Shown piece by piece: positions 31,112 through 44,397 of a DNA stretch of 64,000 nucleotides. Numbering within the stretch: the stretch's first letter is position 1; the number at the start of each line of letters is the position of its first letter. The translations under genes and the position numbers were made by a program. The notes under the pieces are model-generated. The model did no database searches. It was not told the DNA's origin and saw only the letters and a program-made list of their open reading frames with translations. The stretch comes from Leptoclinus maculatus (Eukaryota > Chordata > Actinopteri > Perciformes > Stichaeidae), in the NCBI GenBank assembly GCA_032191485.1, contig JAVDOI010000170.1, forward strand, positions 186,001 through 250,000, in the 5' to 3' direction.

Positions 31112-34100
31112 TCACTTATTGATGAGGGTGATGCCTGAGTCATACCAAACCCAGAAGCCTGGATAGACGGCCTCGCTAAAGGAGCCCTTGAAGCGGTGGA
31201 TGAGGGACATGCTGTCCCCGACGGCGTAGAAAGACAGGGTACCCCCGGCGTGGTCTAGGAACACCCCGATACGTGACGAGTAGGGCGCGTTGATCTCGAT
31301 CTGGTCCTTGTTGTGGCGGGCTGAGTAGCTGGCATCGGAGCAGAAGAGGCTCCAAGACTTGCGGTTGTAGCCGATGCGGCAGGTGTCTCCGTAACCCGTC
31401 CTCTTGATGCCTTTGTAGGTGACTCCGATGGCAGCCCCCTCCCCGCTCCAGTCAACCTCCCAGTAGTAAGCTCCTCCAAAGAGAGACTCCTTACACAGGA
31501 TCTGGGGCAGGGAGTCGAACCTGGCAGGGTGGTCACCGTAAGACTGGGGGTCTTTCTTGAGGACAGCTTTCCTGTTCCCCCGAGACAAGTAGAGCTGTCT
31601 GTAGGCGGTGTTTGAGTCCAGAGTGAGCTCGCAAGCATCTAAGGAGACAAATAGATCATTTATTTCACAAGAGGAAGCGTTTAAACTGCTCGGGTTAAGT
31701 GTGAATGAGGAAACCCAAGAGGGAGAAAGCCTCTGGACAAAGCACCCCCTCACCATTGCACCACCAGTGGCAAGGAGTTAGGATTTCTAGTTTTGTTAGA
31801 TTCTGAACTTTTGCTACAACATGATTTTAAGGAGAAGTGGGAGACCCTCTGGCTGGACAACAGAAATCAGAATAATAACTGGGGTTGGATGTCACCTGCC
31901 TGCTGTTTATCTCCACCTCTGCGGATCACAGTTGGTGGGACACCCGGTGGCCTCTCCTAGATCTGCTCGGCCTATTATCTCCCGACCTATTATCTGGAAT
32001 GCCAGAGGTATCAACACCGCTTGTGAGTTTGACCACAAACAGAAGTCCGGCTAACAAAGTGCATCTTGAACTGTAACCGTTAGGTGAGACCCAAAACCTT
32101 TGAAGCCCTTCTCCTTTGACCTTAGAGACTATGCAGTTCGTTTTAGTTGAATAATAGTAACAACTGGCACTTCGCTTAAAACAGAATATACGTATAAAAG
32201 CAGAAAACACATCTGTTTTCTCAAGGATCTCCTGAGATTTGGGGGTTTTGTTCTAATCTGACTGGTTAGTGAACATCAGAGTTTCATGCACTCAGTTTGA
32301 ACAAGGAGCGAGCGCTAAAACTGCAAGCTTAAAATCACAAAGCCGCGAACGTGCCAGCTGATAAATTTGTCACGAGTCAACCCCAGTCTCTGTCAACACT
32401 GTAGAACACCCAGCATAGTTACTAAAACCAGATTTTGAAGTCAACCACAGGGTCTGACAGAGAACCTCATCAGCAGTTAATTTGCCTCCTGCGCTGAAAT
32501 GAGCAGGGAGAGCAGTGATCTGAGTCACTGCAGAAAACAGGAGCGGAGGAACCGAGACTCACATTTCAGGAAATCGTCCCTGTGCTGAAGGTCCTGGGGC
32601 GGCAGAGACTTGTACACGGGGGCTTCTTCACCTGTGAAAGTAAATGTGAATCATTTAGGAAAATAGTGACATAATGGAATATGAAGGGTGTGTTTATTTT
32701 ACTGATCTTCTTTCATCAACTTCTATTATATCATGCTATTAATCACAGAATATGAATCAACAACAACGGCACAATACATGTGTTATCGCCGTGAAAGAAA
32801 TCTAGAAATCCTGTCCTCGACAATGAATCTGATCCAAACTGCAACTTTCTATTTCAGACATTTAACCATGTGGCACCTGAGTGACCTCAGGCGTCCCTCT
32901 AATCTATAACATCAAACAGGACTGCACAAAGCCTGAGGACAAGGGAAATTGTAACTCTGACTAACTGTCTCATGCCAAATGGTGCTTAACTTTGTATTTG
33001 GCTCTATATCACTTCTAAATACCATTGCTCTGCTGGCTTTATGGATTGTTTAAAAGTCATGTGTACGATTATTAAAACCATATTACTATGTTATCCCGCG
33101 TTAAAACAACAATAGGAAAATTTGTTTTCTTAAACGGCTGACTTACTTTTTACTGCTCGTTTCTTTTTGGATTCATCCAGTTGGCAGAAGGTCATTTTGT
33201 TAACTGCAAAAAAGAAAATAGGTTAATATGGTCACATGTGCGTAGTGATACCAGATAATGAACAAAATATGAACAGTATTTATCCTGTGCTTCTGAACTC
33301 ACCTGCTTTGGCCACCTTGACCAGCTCGTCATTGCTGAACTCATTCAGGTGCTGTTTCATCTCAGAGACGGCCTTAGTGACTGGGCCGAAGGTGAAGTAG
33401 GGGTTGACGGTCACCGTTGGCAGCTCCTCCGCCTCCGTCTGGGCTATCAGCATGTGGTAAGTCTAACCAGGGAAGAAAAACAGCCATGCAGTCATGATAA
33501 GGTGTACTTTAAATGTGTTTGTTTTTCCCCCGTGTTGCACCGTGCAGAACATTTTAGTGTTACACGTGGACGATTTTTTATTTATTTTTACATTGACTGA
33601 TACACATTTAAACGGGATAGGCTCTGCCACCTTGTATTGGATGGACAATACCACGCTGTCAGGCTGGCACTGAATCTAACTCATGTCTCTGTGGAGTGGT
33701 TGTGCCAAGGTTACCTGGATGAAGTGGATGTGGTCCTCAGTGCGGGACAGCTGGGTGATCTCGCTGTCCCTCCTCTTCAGATCGGCGATCTCATGGGTCA
33801 GACGCTCCACGTGGCCCTCTGCGTTGCTGAGCGCCGCTCTCTTGTTGGCGGAGATGAGCTTGGTCATCTCCTGCTGCATCCTCTCAATGGAGCGCATCAT
33901 GTCGGCAAACATCTTCTCGCATTCCTGCAGCGCCGTGTGGGCTGAGTTCTGCACGGGAAGCAAGCATGCACGGCATAAATCAAGCGGGTGTCGCACTGAG
34001 AGAGGCTGTCGTCACTACTACACGGAGGAATGTCGTACGTGCTGGTAGTTAATTCAACTTTCCATTCAACCTCGAGTGGTTTTCTGGTTTTATCTGTGCT

Positions 34101-35218
34101 AGACGGTGGTGGCGGCACAAACCTTGAGTGAGTCCACTGCTTGTTTCAGTTCCTCCATCTGCTTGAGTCGGTCATGAATCTTCTCCTGGATCTCGGCCTG
34201 GGTGGCGCCCAGCCGTTGCTATGGGGAAAACAACAGGCTTTGTTGTTAGCGATGGCAACAATCCCTCAAATCAACATCTCAAATTGACAAAATCATCAAA
34301 TCTGTATTTTAATTTTTAGAATTTAGAATTAATGATCACAGTGTGCAGCTCAAAGTTGACACTGCAGGATGCAGCTTTATTATCATAGGGGTGTGTCTCA
34401 GATAATGTTTGTTTAATCTATTGTCAGCTGCTCCATCAGGTATTACCTGCCACTGTGTCATAGGTACATGTGTCATCAGTGATTCACAAATAACAAAAGG
34501 TTAATCGTACATTGATCAACGCTTGTCATGCTGAGCAAAGCACATTTGAGCAAAGCACATTTTATGGCTCTGAGTAAACCTGCTGCTAAGCTGGTGACCG
34601 CCTGAAAACCAGCGTTGTCGCTTCAAGCAAAGTCAAACGTACCTGCTCCTCCGCCCTCTCCTGCTCGGCAGACACCATGTCGTGACCTTTGTGTTCTTTC
34701 ACCGTGCACAGCACGCAGATGCACATCTGGTCGGTGCGGCAGAACAACTCCAGACCCTTCTGATGCTGGGGACAGATCTGTCTGTCCAGGTGGCCGATTT
34801 CATCCACCAGCTTGTGCCTTTTAAAAGTGTTTGACTCATAGTGGGGCTTGAGATGCTTCTCGCAGTAGGAGGCCAAACACATCAGGCAGCTCTTGACGGC
34901 TTTATGCTTCTTTCCGATGCAGATGTCACAACCTATGTCCTGGGGCCCGGCATAGTTGTAGTCGGGGTCTGGAGGCGGAGGCGGAAAGGACTCTGAGTTG
35001 CGTTGGATGGTGGAGCTCCGGGAGCCTCCCATGCGTCTCGGGGTGGGCCTCTTGCTGTAGGTGACCCTGCACTCTGGGCAGATGTACGAGCCCGTGTGGT
35101 CGGCATGGTCCCAGTATGTCTTCAGGCAAACGGCGCAAAAGATGTGGCCACACGGGATGGACACGGCATCCCGGAGGTATTCCTTACACAGGTGGCAGCC
35201 GTCCTGGTCGGATGACAT
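31112..35218 (-). CDS. finTRIM/TRIM-type RING-B-box-B30.2 E3 ubiquitin ligase, copy 1
   Basis: A predicted cytosolic RING E3 ubiquitin ligase of the fish TRIM expansion. Seven coding exons (34643-35218, 34123-34218, 33715-33948, 33303-33462, 33147-33203, 32563-32631, 31112-31638) join in frame to 572 aa. The RING zinc ligands are C8, C11, C23, H25, C28, C31, C47 and C50. A Cys-rich B-box 1-like segment starts at C97, and a full B-box 2 lies near 149-179. Exons 2 and 3 (about 193-302) are charged and heptad-like, as for a coiled coil. The last exon is a PRY-SPRY (B30.2) domain with YYWEVDWSG and RIGVFLDHAGG. A proline run (PPPPPDPD) sits between RING and B-box 1. It is the divergent neighbour of copy 2. 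One-to-one naming (finTRIM, TRIM16-like or TRIM25-like) needs a phylogeny. Confidence 0.92.
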
Positions 35219-35332
35219 GGTGACAATTCAGTGCTGATTCCTCTAATGCAGTGAAGATGCAGTGTAGACACAACAGTCAGTGGCTCGTGTTAGCACAGTG
35301 GCAAAGTGATCCAACAGCTACTACGTGCGGAA

Positions 35333-35340
35333 GTTATATA
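35333..35340 (-). promoter_or_regulatory. TATA-like box upstream of TRIM copy 1
   Basis: The minus strand reads TATATAAC 115 nt upstream of the ATG. Transcription starting about 30 nt downstream would leave a short leader of roughly 85 nt. Confidence 0.4.
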
Positions 35341-35483
35341 GAGTAAACAGAGAGGGCGGCTAAACTGGTTAAGCCGAAACCAGTCAAACAAGGGCGGGGC
35401 AAGAAAAGGACACAGTGAATGCCTCCATCAGTTACACAATGTAATGACAATGAATGAAATGTGTGATCATGAGACACAAGGTT

Positions 35484-35497
35484 GTTTCACTTTTTTC
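35484..35497 (-). promoter_or_regulatory. IRF/ISRE-like motif upstream of TRIM copy 1
   Basis: The minus strand reads AAAAAAGTGAAAC, which contains AAGTGAAA, the core bound by interferon regulatory factors. It is one base from the GAAANNGAAA consensus. It lies about 270 nt upstream of the ATG. Many fish TRIM genes are interferon-inducible, but this site is an inference from a short motif. Confidence 0.3.
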
Positions 35498-35499
35498 TT

Positions 35500-38400
35500 A
35501 AATTTATTTAAATTATTCATTAATATTTTAGTTATATATATATATTAAAAAAAATATATAGGCCTTGAGGATTTTATACATTTTTGATAAAAGGGGTTTA
35601 AACAGAACATGACAAGTGCTGATTGGAATGCTGTTAGTAGTACCTGCATCCCATAAATAGATGAGTGAAAGCAACATTCAAAGAAACCTCAGGTGTGTCA
35701 CACTTTCCACTTGAGTGTGGTCTCATTGCTGAGTGTTAGAGATTGCCTCAAGGGAGACTGTTCCCTTTGGACATGTAATAAACTACTTTCCTGCTGAACA
35801 ACTGCCCTGTCCCGTCAGTAGCAGTATCGACAGCGTCTCCTATCACTGTGATGTATGGTCAACGGATGAAGTGCGGTGATGCTAAATGAACCACTTTGTT
35901 GGCCTTAGTTAACTTCTGGAGCCACTGAGACTTCCCTGACCTTCGCCTTCACCTGTAACCAGTTAATTATCAACTCTTTACTTTGCTGTTCATTGCCACT
36001 GATTCTCTCTGAGGTTTGACTGGACGCCTGCAGTTTCTGTAAGTCAACACTGAAACTACATTTCAAACTGTTATTCTATCTCAAGTAAGAAAATGTGCAC
36101 CTTGAAACCAACTCTAAGAATGTTGTCTCTTCTGAGCTAAATACCTTCCTCTGCAGATTTCACCTTACAGTGAACACACCTCCCAGCCAAGATGGAGTTT
36201 CAGGGCAGTAGAAATGGCGATAGGAATGCAACTACACTTGATAGCCCAGATAAGAGGAGGGCCGAGCGAGAGAGCCTGCTTCAAAGATTCCATTGTGCTA
36301 GAGCCAGCAGGGCTCGAGCAGAGTGCCAGACATTATAGGGTCTGTTGTCCGTCAACAACAGTAACTACAGCTGATATGCAATACTAAATGTAGCATCTTA
36401 TTTGTCCCAAAAAAGAATTCTGTGGCAGGGGTCATCACTATCTTGATAGATTGATGGCAATAAGGAGAAAGCTGTCACACAGAAACAGATATTTACACTT
36501 TCTGTTCTAGCGTATCTTGTGACATTTTTATTTTATTTCAAATAATCATTTTTAACCTTCGAAAGGCCTTGAGTCACCGATCGAGGTGGTGTTACACGTG
36601 CAAGAATTACTAATATAATAATGAATAATTAATAATTAATAATTATTATGATTTCTATTTCTATTTCTATCTCATGGTTTAACAAAGTTAATATTCAGAT
36701 TGAATATTCACTGCACATCCTGTCAATGTAAGTGTAAGTGTTATCTATTTCTAATAACAGTGACAAAAAGACCAGTGAAAATGGTTGAGTCACTGTGACT
36801 TGCATGCTCATCTGATTGCCAACTACGCCAGTAGCATTTCAAATGGCACTTCAACAGGCCTCTAAACTGACACTCAATTTAATTGAGACTTTTTTCTTAT
36901 TGTCTTGCAAAGCATTTTCCCATCCTAAAAGACTTCCGGTTTTACTGTGTTTTCTTCGACCAACCCAGCCGGCCCTTTAACCCTGTTTTTAGCCAAGCGA
37001 TGGACTTTGCTTCCATAAAACAAAAATATCTGAATTTTATGGCGAAGAAGAACCTGTTGGCCTACACTTATTAAACTTCACCTTGATATCTGACGCTCAA
37101 TAGTTCTCCACACCAAGTATTGGTTTCATATCAGTTAACAGCAAACATGATCAAATGAATATCTGTCAAGGGTTCAAGTTTCAGTTTGACTGAACGACTT
37201 GCTTATCATGCATATTGTGCCAGACCTACTGCAATGCTTTTAGATCAAACTAATATGTATTCATTGTTTTATTTCATATTTTCCCACATACAATCTAACC
37301 AAGCTATTTTGTATTTTATGTCAAATCTGCATATTGTTATCATGACACCGTAAAGCTATTTTGGGATCAGTCCAGTTTTTTATTGAGGACATACTTATAT
37401 GAATACGGCCATGATAGACACTCAACATGTGCTGCGTTTTTGCTCTTCTCCTAGCAGACGTTGTGGTGTCGGCGATGCTTACTAGTGGTGTGCAGCCTTT
37501 CCATTCGCATTCTGCCTGTGTCTGTTTCAGTCCTCTTTACCTTTGTGTATCCAGCACAATCAGCAAATGTGTTTTCCCAGAACACATTTTGATTATTGTA
37601 TCTTCCTGTTTTTATTACCCGCGCTCAGTGAAGTGGGTCCTTGTTTCCTTTAATCAAAAAGCCATTTGTGTTCTCATGCACTTTCCCTGCAGAAAGCAGG
37701 TTGACCTCTCTCCTCAAATTGGACTTGGACTGAGCTTCAGGTGACTGTGGAGTTTCTGTCTGCTTCATCGAAGAACACCGGGACTTGTAACAGGCATGCA
37801 ACTCTTTTTAGAGAAACCTGTTATTAAGTCTTATTAAAGTGTCTTGTAACATATACATTACCATGCTGCATATTTTTACTTTCTGAAAGTAATAGACATT
37901 TCGGCCACACGTGCACGTCACTTCTCTATCATGAGTAAGAAACTCTGTAAAATCGGAGTAAGAACCAAAGTGTTTTTCCCGTGGTAGCGGCCTTGGCCAC
38001 TAACAGGTAGTTAATTTGTAAGCAGAGAGCGCTCCCTTTACTCTGGTGGAAGGAAGGAAAAACTGGCTTATCAGAAACCTGACCAAATATGGGGAGGTGA
38101 AACTGAGTGTATGAAGTCATGATATGAATCGAGGGTGCAGCCAATATAATTTTTTTATTGCTACATGATTTGGCATCAGGCAGGAAAAGCTAAATGCTAA
38201 AACTCCGCCTTAATAAAACTTCTACCAGTGGTATTGGTAGAAACCAGTAGGTCTATTTGAAATGCTAATGAGATGCTATGATGTCAGCAGACATGTCATG
38301 ATGCACAGTGAGTCAGGGTCCCCCCCCCCCCCCCCCCCCCCCCAGCTACACTCACAGGTAACCATGACAGGGATATTTTAAGAATAAAAAAAATGCAACA

Positions 38401-39270
38401 TAACTTGTGATGAAGCGTGAACGCAAATATGTGGGCCATGCATTGCAACAACACACCTGGAACTGACAGGAAAGTTATTCACGCACGCTCGTGCACGCGT
38501 GTTTCCGTTTGGTGTCTCAACGTTTTCTTTCCTGCCGCTCAAACATCCACACATCTACAGTCGACCTGTGAACATGTAGCCAGACCGGTCTGACTGCACA
38601 CAGTGTAAATACCGCAACTCTCGGACAAACAGCCTGCAGCAGGTTAAACTTTCAACAAGGTTTTCTGGTGAGGAAAAGGAGCAGCAACATCCCTGATGTT
38701 TGAAGTTGCTCAGAAACTCTGCTCAGAGTGTCTCTGTTTGTTCACTGGGTGGTCCCTGAAATTCCTACAGTACTTTAGGCTGCATTTATGTTTGTCGGAC
38801 TACAACCGGTTTAAGACAATGGCGATTCTGTCCAACAACAATAGGAGGAAATACAGCTGCAGAGAACTGTGCGCACACTTCACCCGCGGATGAGCCACAT
38901 GAGAAATCTGAGAATAAAGGAAACTGCGAGGAAAAGGGAAGCTCTTTTTTTCTGGCACATTAGTTGCCACTTGGTGTGCTTTTTACATTTCATTCATTCT
39001 CTTTTTTTCACTCTGCTCTCTCTCTCGCTCTCTCTCTCTGTTCTCTCTCTCTCCCTCTCCCTCCTTGCTCAACCTGCTTATCTGAACTGGGCAGGGCTCG
39101 ATATACTCTCAGCACAGGGGGAGGGCCTTGTCTGCTTTCAATCAATAACCTCTGGAATTCAGAAATACAAGTAGGTCCTGTCCCTGGCAGGCTGCACCAC
39201 ACTCTTGAGGGCGGGCTCCCAGGCACACTCGACGGAATCTCTATCTGCTCCTGGCACTCTCTGTCTGTTC
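35500..39270. other. Shared upstream region between the divergent TRIM genes
   Basis: About 4 kb separates the two start codons. No coding sequence is supported. It includes a C24 run at 38,320-38,343, TA-rich patches near 35,535 and a CT-rich tract at 39,013-39,062. Further ISRE-like sequences occur near 37,168 (AGTTTCAGTTTGAC) and 38,501 (GTTTCCGTTTGG). An acceptor-like TGTTCCTGCAG ends at 39,276, suggesting that copy 2 has an upstream non-coding exon in this interval. Confidence 0.5.
38320..38343 (+). repeat. Oligo(dC) run, 24 nt
   Basis: The longest uninterrupted C run in the window, between the two TRIM genes. Confidence 0.95.
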
Positions 39271-39303
39271 CTGCAGGTCTGACTGTGTTTGGAGCCCATC
39301 GAA

Positions 39304-42300
39304 ATGGCTGACCACACGTCTCAAGATTATTTCAGCTGCTCCCTGTGTGTGAACCTGCTGAAGGACCCCGTGGCTATCCCCTGTGGCCACAGCTTCTGTA
39401 TGGACTGCATCAGTGGCTACTGGAACGAGGCCGACTACACAGGGATTTACATTTGCCCCCAGTGTAAGATCACATTCACCCAGAGGCCGGTGCTGCGGCC
39501 CAACACCACCCTGAGCATGGTGGCTGAGAAGATCAAGAAGAGCGGCCTCAACCTTAACCTCAACACGTCCCAGGGCAACATCTACGCCGGACCGAGCGAC
39601 GTCCCCTGTGACTTCTGCTCCGGGAAGAAATTAAAGGCTGTGAAGTCCTGTCTTAACTGTCTGGCGTCCTACTGCGAGAAGCACCTGAAGCCACACTACG
39701 AGTCAGCCACGTTCAAGCGGCACAAGCTGGTGGATGAGCTGGGAAACCTTGACAGGAAGATCTGCCCGCAGCACCAGAAGCCCCTGGAGCTCTTCTGTCG
39801 AACGGACCAGATGTGTATCTGTGCTATCTGCACAGTCAGTGAACACAAGGGCCATGACATTGTCTCTGCTGAGGCAGAGAGGGGAGAGAAACAGGTAACA
39901 TCCTTTTTATAAATAGTGTTGTTAGAAGAAAAACAGACATCAATCAGCTTTTCAGAGAGTGAAAGTGTGATTTCATGTCAGAAAGTTTCATGTGTGTTCA
40001 GTACATGAGAGAAACAACAAGCTGAAACTCGCCTAATTCAACTGGAATATGTTTCACAGTCAGATAAACTATGAGGCATGTGCTTGATACATTTGATTTA
40101 TACAGTCACTGGAGGGGTTTGAGTTAAAGCAAGCAGTGTTTTTCCCCAACCCCTGCCCCTGCGCTACAACTGGCAGTTGTACTTTGACCCATTTCACTGA
40201 CGTTATCAGCTAAAACTGGCAGGCATTCACCACCAAAACAAATCCAGCTCTCTGGTTAGCTGCGGGGAGGCTGGGGGAGTGTCTAACAGTTATCGCCTCT
40301 GAAAGCTGCTTTTCAGAGAATACGGTGTTCCAGCTGTGGGAGAGATACACAGAAACTATCTCTTGACTTCCCTCTGCGGCACTGGTTCCCACCTGTGGGA
40401 GTGGGGGTCTGTAATGATACTGGAATGTCAGGGAGTCAAGGCCAATCACGACGGTGTAACCACGGCAATGCACATTCAAATGACTCACCAATCACATTGC
40501 CTGTAAAGGGATGAAGAGTAGATAAGTCAACAGATACTGCAGTATAAATCTGCAGCATTCAGGTCAACTGGATTCTCCTTATGAGTAATTTAGGTGTGTT
40601 TTTATGGCAGCCATTACATTACAGTCATTTAGCAGACACTTTTATCCAAAGCGACTTAAAATCAGTGTATTCAACATAGGTATTCAAGAGAACTACTAGT
40701 CACCAGAAGTCATAAGTGCATCTCCTTTTCTAAACAAGCATCTAAGAGCATAAACCAGAGCAAAAGTACAGTGCAGAAACAAACTAATACGAATACAATA
40801 AGTGCAACAAACTAATATGAGCCATGCAGGCTAAATGATGATGGGGTAATAATTCATCCCACTGTTTTCTTCACAGCATTAGGAGTCTGGTTTCTCTCAT
40901 CCAAAGATTAACAACCTGAGTCTCACACGTCTCACTCCATCTCCCGCGCCCCCCACCCCCCCTCTCTCATGTTCACCACCCCCCCTAGATTCCCCACATT
41001 CCTCAAGCTTATCTTGAAGAATGGGTTGGTGGGCTCGAGTAAAAGCTGAATTAGAAACCCCTCTATTCTGTGTGTCAGTGCTGCGTGCACCTTGAAACAT
41101 CTCTTTAAAAGTCAGTCAGCGGTAGATTCACATTCCTAACGTGATCAGAATTCCAGCACAGATTTTTTTTTACCCCCCTCTCCCTCCGAGATAAAAGCCG
41201 GCCGTATTAAGAAGCTTCTTTGAGCGGGGTTTATTAGACCTGTTGAAGGGCCTCCCAAGATATTCTTTGATGAGAAAGAATGTTTTTCTACTGAACCAAC
41301 AAATATGGGGCTTTACATCTCACACAATAAAACAGCATGACATTCAACTACGTCTTATAAATCTGAGTTAATGCGACTTTTATGATCAACTTTGCTGCAT
41401 AATACATTTTTAAAAAGCCAGTCAGCATGGGAGTGCACTCTAAACAAAACAGTGAAATAGATGGGTGTGTAATGTGCCTTTTGTTCCGCAGAAACTCTTG
41501 GGAATCTCCCAAGCTGAGATTAAACAGAAATGCCAGGAGAGGGTAAAGGAGCTGGAAGAGCTGAAGACTTCTGTGGATTCATTGAAGGTAAGAATGTATT
41601 TCCATGCAAAAGACAGACGTGGCTGTAAGATGTTCTGTACACCGGTGTCTTCTGTATACCACTGACACCTGGAGTGCTCTGTCCAGAACTCGGCCCAGAG
41701 AGCCATGGTGGAGAGCCAGAAGATGTTCGAGGACATGATCCGCTCCATTGAGAGGATGAGGTCAGAGGTGACCAAGCTGATTGGTATCAACGAGAAGGCT
41801 GCTTTCAACCAGGCCGAGGCTTTGATCGAGCGGCTGGAACAAGAGATCGATGAACTGAAGAAAAAGGAGGCCGGCCTCAAGCAGCTGTACAGCACTGACG
41901 ACCACATCCACTTTTTGCAGGTAAGTAACAGCTTTGGAGCAACTGTTTGGAGAAGAAATACATCTAGAGGTCTGATTTGGTGCTAAAAGCTTAAGTAATT
42001 AGTGTATGGGTGTGGTTTTTAATAAGATATACACCCTTCTTACGCTGGCTGTTCATGATTACGATGACAGTATTACGACATGTTAAGTCCTTTGTATCAC
42101 TTTGGGTGTAAGCATTTCTAAACAAGCAATTGAAGAGGCGTTAATAGCACCGCTTATTGCACAGAAATGTCCCCATCTTTGGACAACCCTTTTACTATGA
42201 ATCAGTCTCTGAAGTAATGTGTTTTAAACACTTTAAAACCATGTTCCAAGTGTGAAAAATATAGTTGGTCAACTCTGACAGTTCCTCACACCGATCACAT

Positions 42301-43552
42301 TGATGGTAGTCTTCGTCCTCGTCACAACAATTCTTTTTTCTTTTCCCATCAGAACTTCAACTACCTCTGCACCCCCACCGATGACGGCTTCATACCCAGA
42401 GTGACAGTGAACCCTGACTTCTCCTTCGGGTCTGTCAGGAAAGCTGTGGCTGAGATCAAGGACCGCCTGGAGGAGTTTGGCAAAGAGGAGCTGCTTAAGA
42501 TCTCCAAGTCAGGTGTGACCTAAGCAGCAGAATACACAATGCCTCTGCATGATGGGCAGAAAAAAAACTAAAACATGCTAAAAATGAATGTGTTCTGTCT
42601 TACAGTGAGTGAGGTCCCAGTGTACACCACAGAAAGTCGAACATTGGACAGAAGGAGCAGAGGTGAGTGTTGTCACGTCCTATAGCAGTATAAGCCTGTA
42701 GGAGGTTAATTATTATTGAGGCTGACAATGTAGGAGGCAATTCATCGTAGGAGGCAAACCACAAAGTGAGTCTTTAGTTAAAAGCACATTGACAAAAGAA
42801 TTAAAGGCATGTGTGTGGGTGTATGCGGTTCACACTGACCTAACGCAGTGCTTCTTCTTGTGCAGGCAAAGAAATGGTGGACAACGCTCCTTCTTCTCCT
42901 CCGGAACCAAAGAGCAGAGCAGATTTTGTGAAATGTAAGTATCTGGGTGTATTGAACTGAAGACAATTGAACACCAACACAATTTGGTTGCCAATTAAAC
43001 ATTATGAAAATGTATTGATTCTGCTCCACAGACTTCTGCCAGCTGAAAATGGACCCGATCACAGCCTACAAGGAGCTGTACGTCTCTGACAACAACAGAA
43101 AAGTCATCCGCACCAGGGACCTGCAGCCCTACGGAGACAACCCGGAGAGGTTTGACAGCTTCGCCCAGGTGTTGTGCCGAGAGGCCCTGTCCGGAGGCCG
43201 CTTCTACTGGGAGATCGAGTGGAGTGGGGAGTTCTCCATCGGGGTGGCCTACAGGAGCATCAGCCGGAAGGGCAAAGGCTCGCTGTGTCTGCTGGGCTAC
43301 AACGACAAATCCTGGAGTCTGCTCTGCTCCGACACAGGCTACTCCGCCTGGCACAACCGGGTGGACAAGGCTGTCAGCGGCCCCCACTCCCCGAGGATAG
43401 GCGTGTACCTGGACCACTCTGCGGGCGTGCTGGCATTTTACAGCATAGGCAACTCCATGAGCCTCCTGCACAGGTTTGAGACCACATTTGTTGAGCCCCT
43501 CTATCCGGGCTTCGGAGTTGGAACCTCAGTCAAGATCTGCAATGTCAAGTGA
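39304..43552 (+). CDS. finTRIM/TRIM-type RING-B-box-B30.2 E3 ubiquitin ligase, copy 2
   Basis: Paralogue of the minus-strand copy. Seven coding exons (39304-39894, 41492-41587, 41687-41920, 42353-42512, 42606-42662, 42866-42934, 43032-43552) join in frame to 575 aa. RING ligands are C12, C15, C27, H29, C32, C35, C51 and C54. A B-box 1-like segment begins at C102 and B-box 2 has C154, H157, C165, D168, C173, C176, H181 and H184. A coiled coil occupies about 198-307, and PRY-SPRY about 404-575, with FYWEIEWSG and RIGVYLDHSAG. The ATG was chosen because GAAATGG is a good context and an acceptor-like site ends 27 nt upstream. All RING and B-box 2 ligands are intact, so it is probably an active ligase; the substrate is unknown. 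Confidence 0.93.
40612..40830 (+). mobile_element. SINE-like fragment in TRIM copy 2 intron 1
   Basis: It contains CAGTCATTTAGCAGACACTT followed by TTATCCAAAGCGACTTA, a short conserved core found in many teleost interspersed repeats. The downstream sequence is diverged, so family and borders are approximate. Confidence 0.5.
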
Positions 43553-43916
43553 ACCCCGATATTTAAGCTCTCATTTGAAAATCTGAAAGTATCTTTCATG
43601 CGTTTCTCATAATATACAGCAGTGCTTTTGGAATATATATGTTTTTGCAATATTTTCAAACTGTACCAAACCACATTAATGAAGTTATATCGTCCAATGT
43701 GTATACACTTTTTGTTGTAACGCTACACATCACATATATTACAGTTTGCGTTGTGCTTTCAAATCACATTTTCATATGTTTTCTAAGACATTATTGAAAT
43801 ACATAATTACTACTTAATCACACAAGTACAATATAAAGTGTTTTAGCATCTGATCAGAACTGCTGGATAATATTATAACATGTCAGTATCACATTTTTAC
43901 ATGTACCCATTTACTT

Positions 43917-43922
43917 AATAAA
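43917..43922 (+). terminator. Poly(A) signal 1 of TRIM copy 2
   Basis: AATAAA lies 365 nt after the stop codon. A second canonical AATAAA follows at 44,340. Confidence 0.5.
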
Positions 43923-44339
43923 GGGTGCGGCATATCTCAAGTGATGATGTAATTATAAGTCGTAATGGATGTACCCTGAGATAAGGAACATTTTATTATG
44001 ATAGGTCATTCCATTGTTGGCCAATATCATTGCATAAGTCATTTAAAATGTATTGCACCCTTGTGATCTGTATGAGTAATACAATAACATTCGTGTTGGT
44101 GCATCAGGATTAGTATTATTATAGTTTCAACACATTCAAAGGAATATTTCATGTTCATTTCATTTTGTCATGTTTTGATATTATCGGAGTTGCTGAGAGT
44201 CGTTACTGGTTGTTTTTTTTCACTTGAACTAACCCTTATTTAATTTGTATGTATGTTTACTTATGTAATGGACAACCAGAGTATAATTGATATCACAAAA
44301 AGACTTGTTTTGTAACAAAATTATTCATTGGTAGTTCTA

Positions 44340-44345
44340 AATAAA
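44340..44345 (+). terminator. Poly(A) signal 2 of TRIM copy 2
   Basis: AATAAA lies about 790 nt after the stop codon and about 45 nt before the target duplication of the hAT-like element at 44,398. Confidence 0.45.
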
Positions 44346-44397
44346 GAGCTAAATGAATGAATTCATGTTGGTGTTGAGATTATTTATCTATTCCTAC

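Noticed and set aside
33637..35215. Plus-strand frames opposite TRIM copy 1
   Set aside because: They are antisense shadows of strongly conserved RING, B-box and coiled-coil exons.
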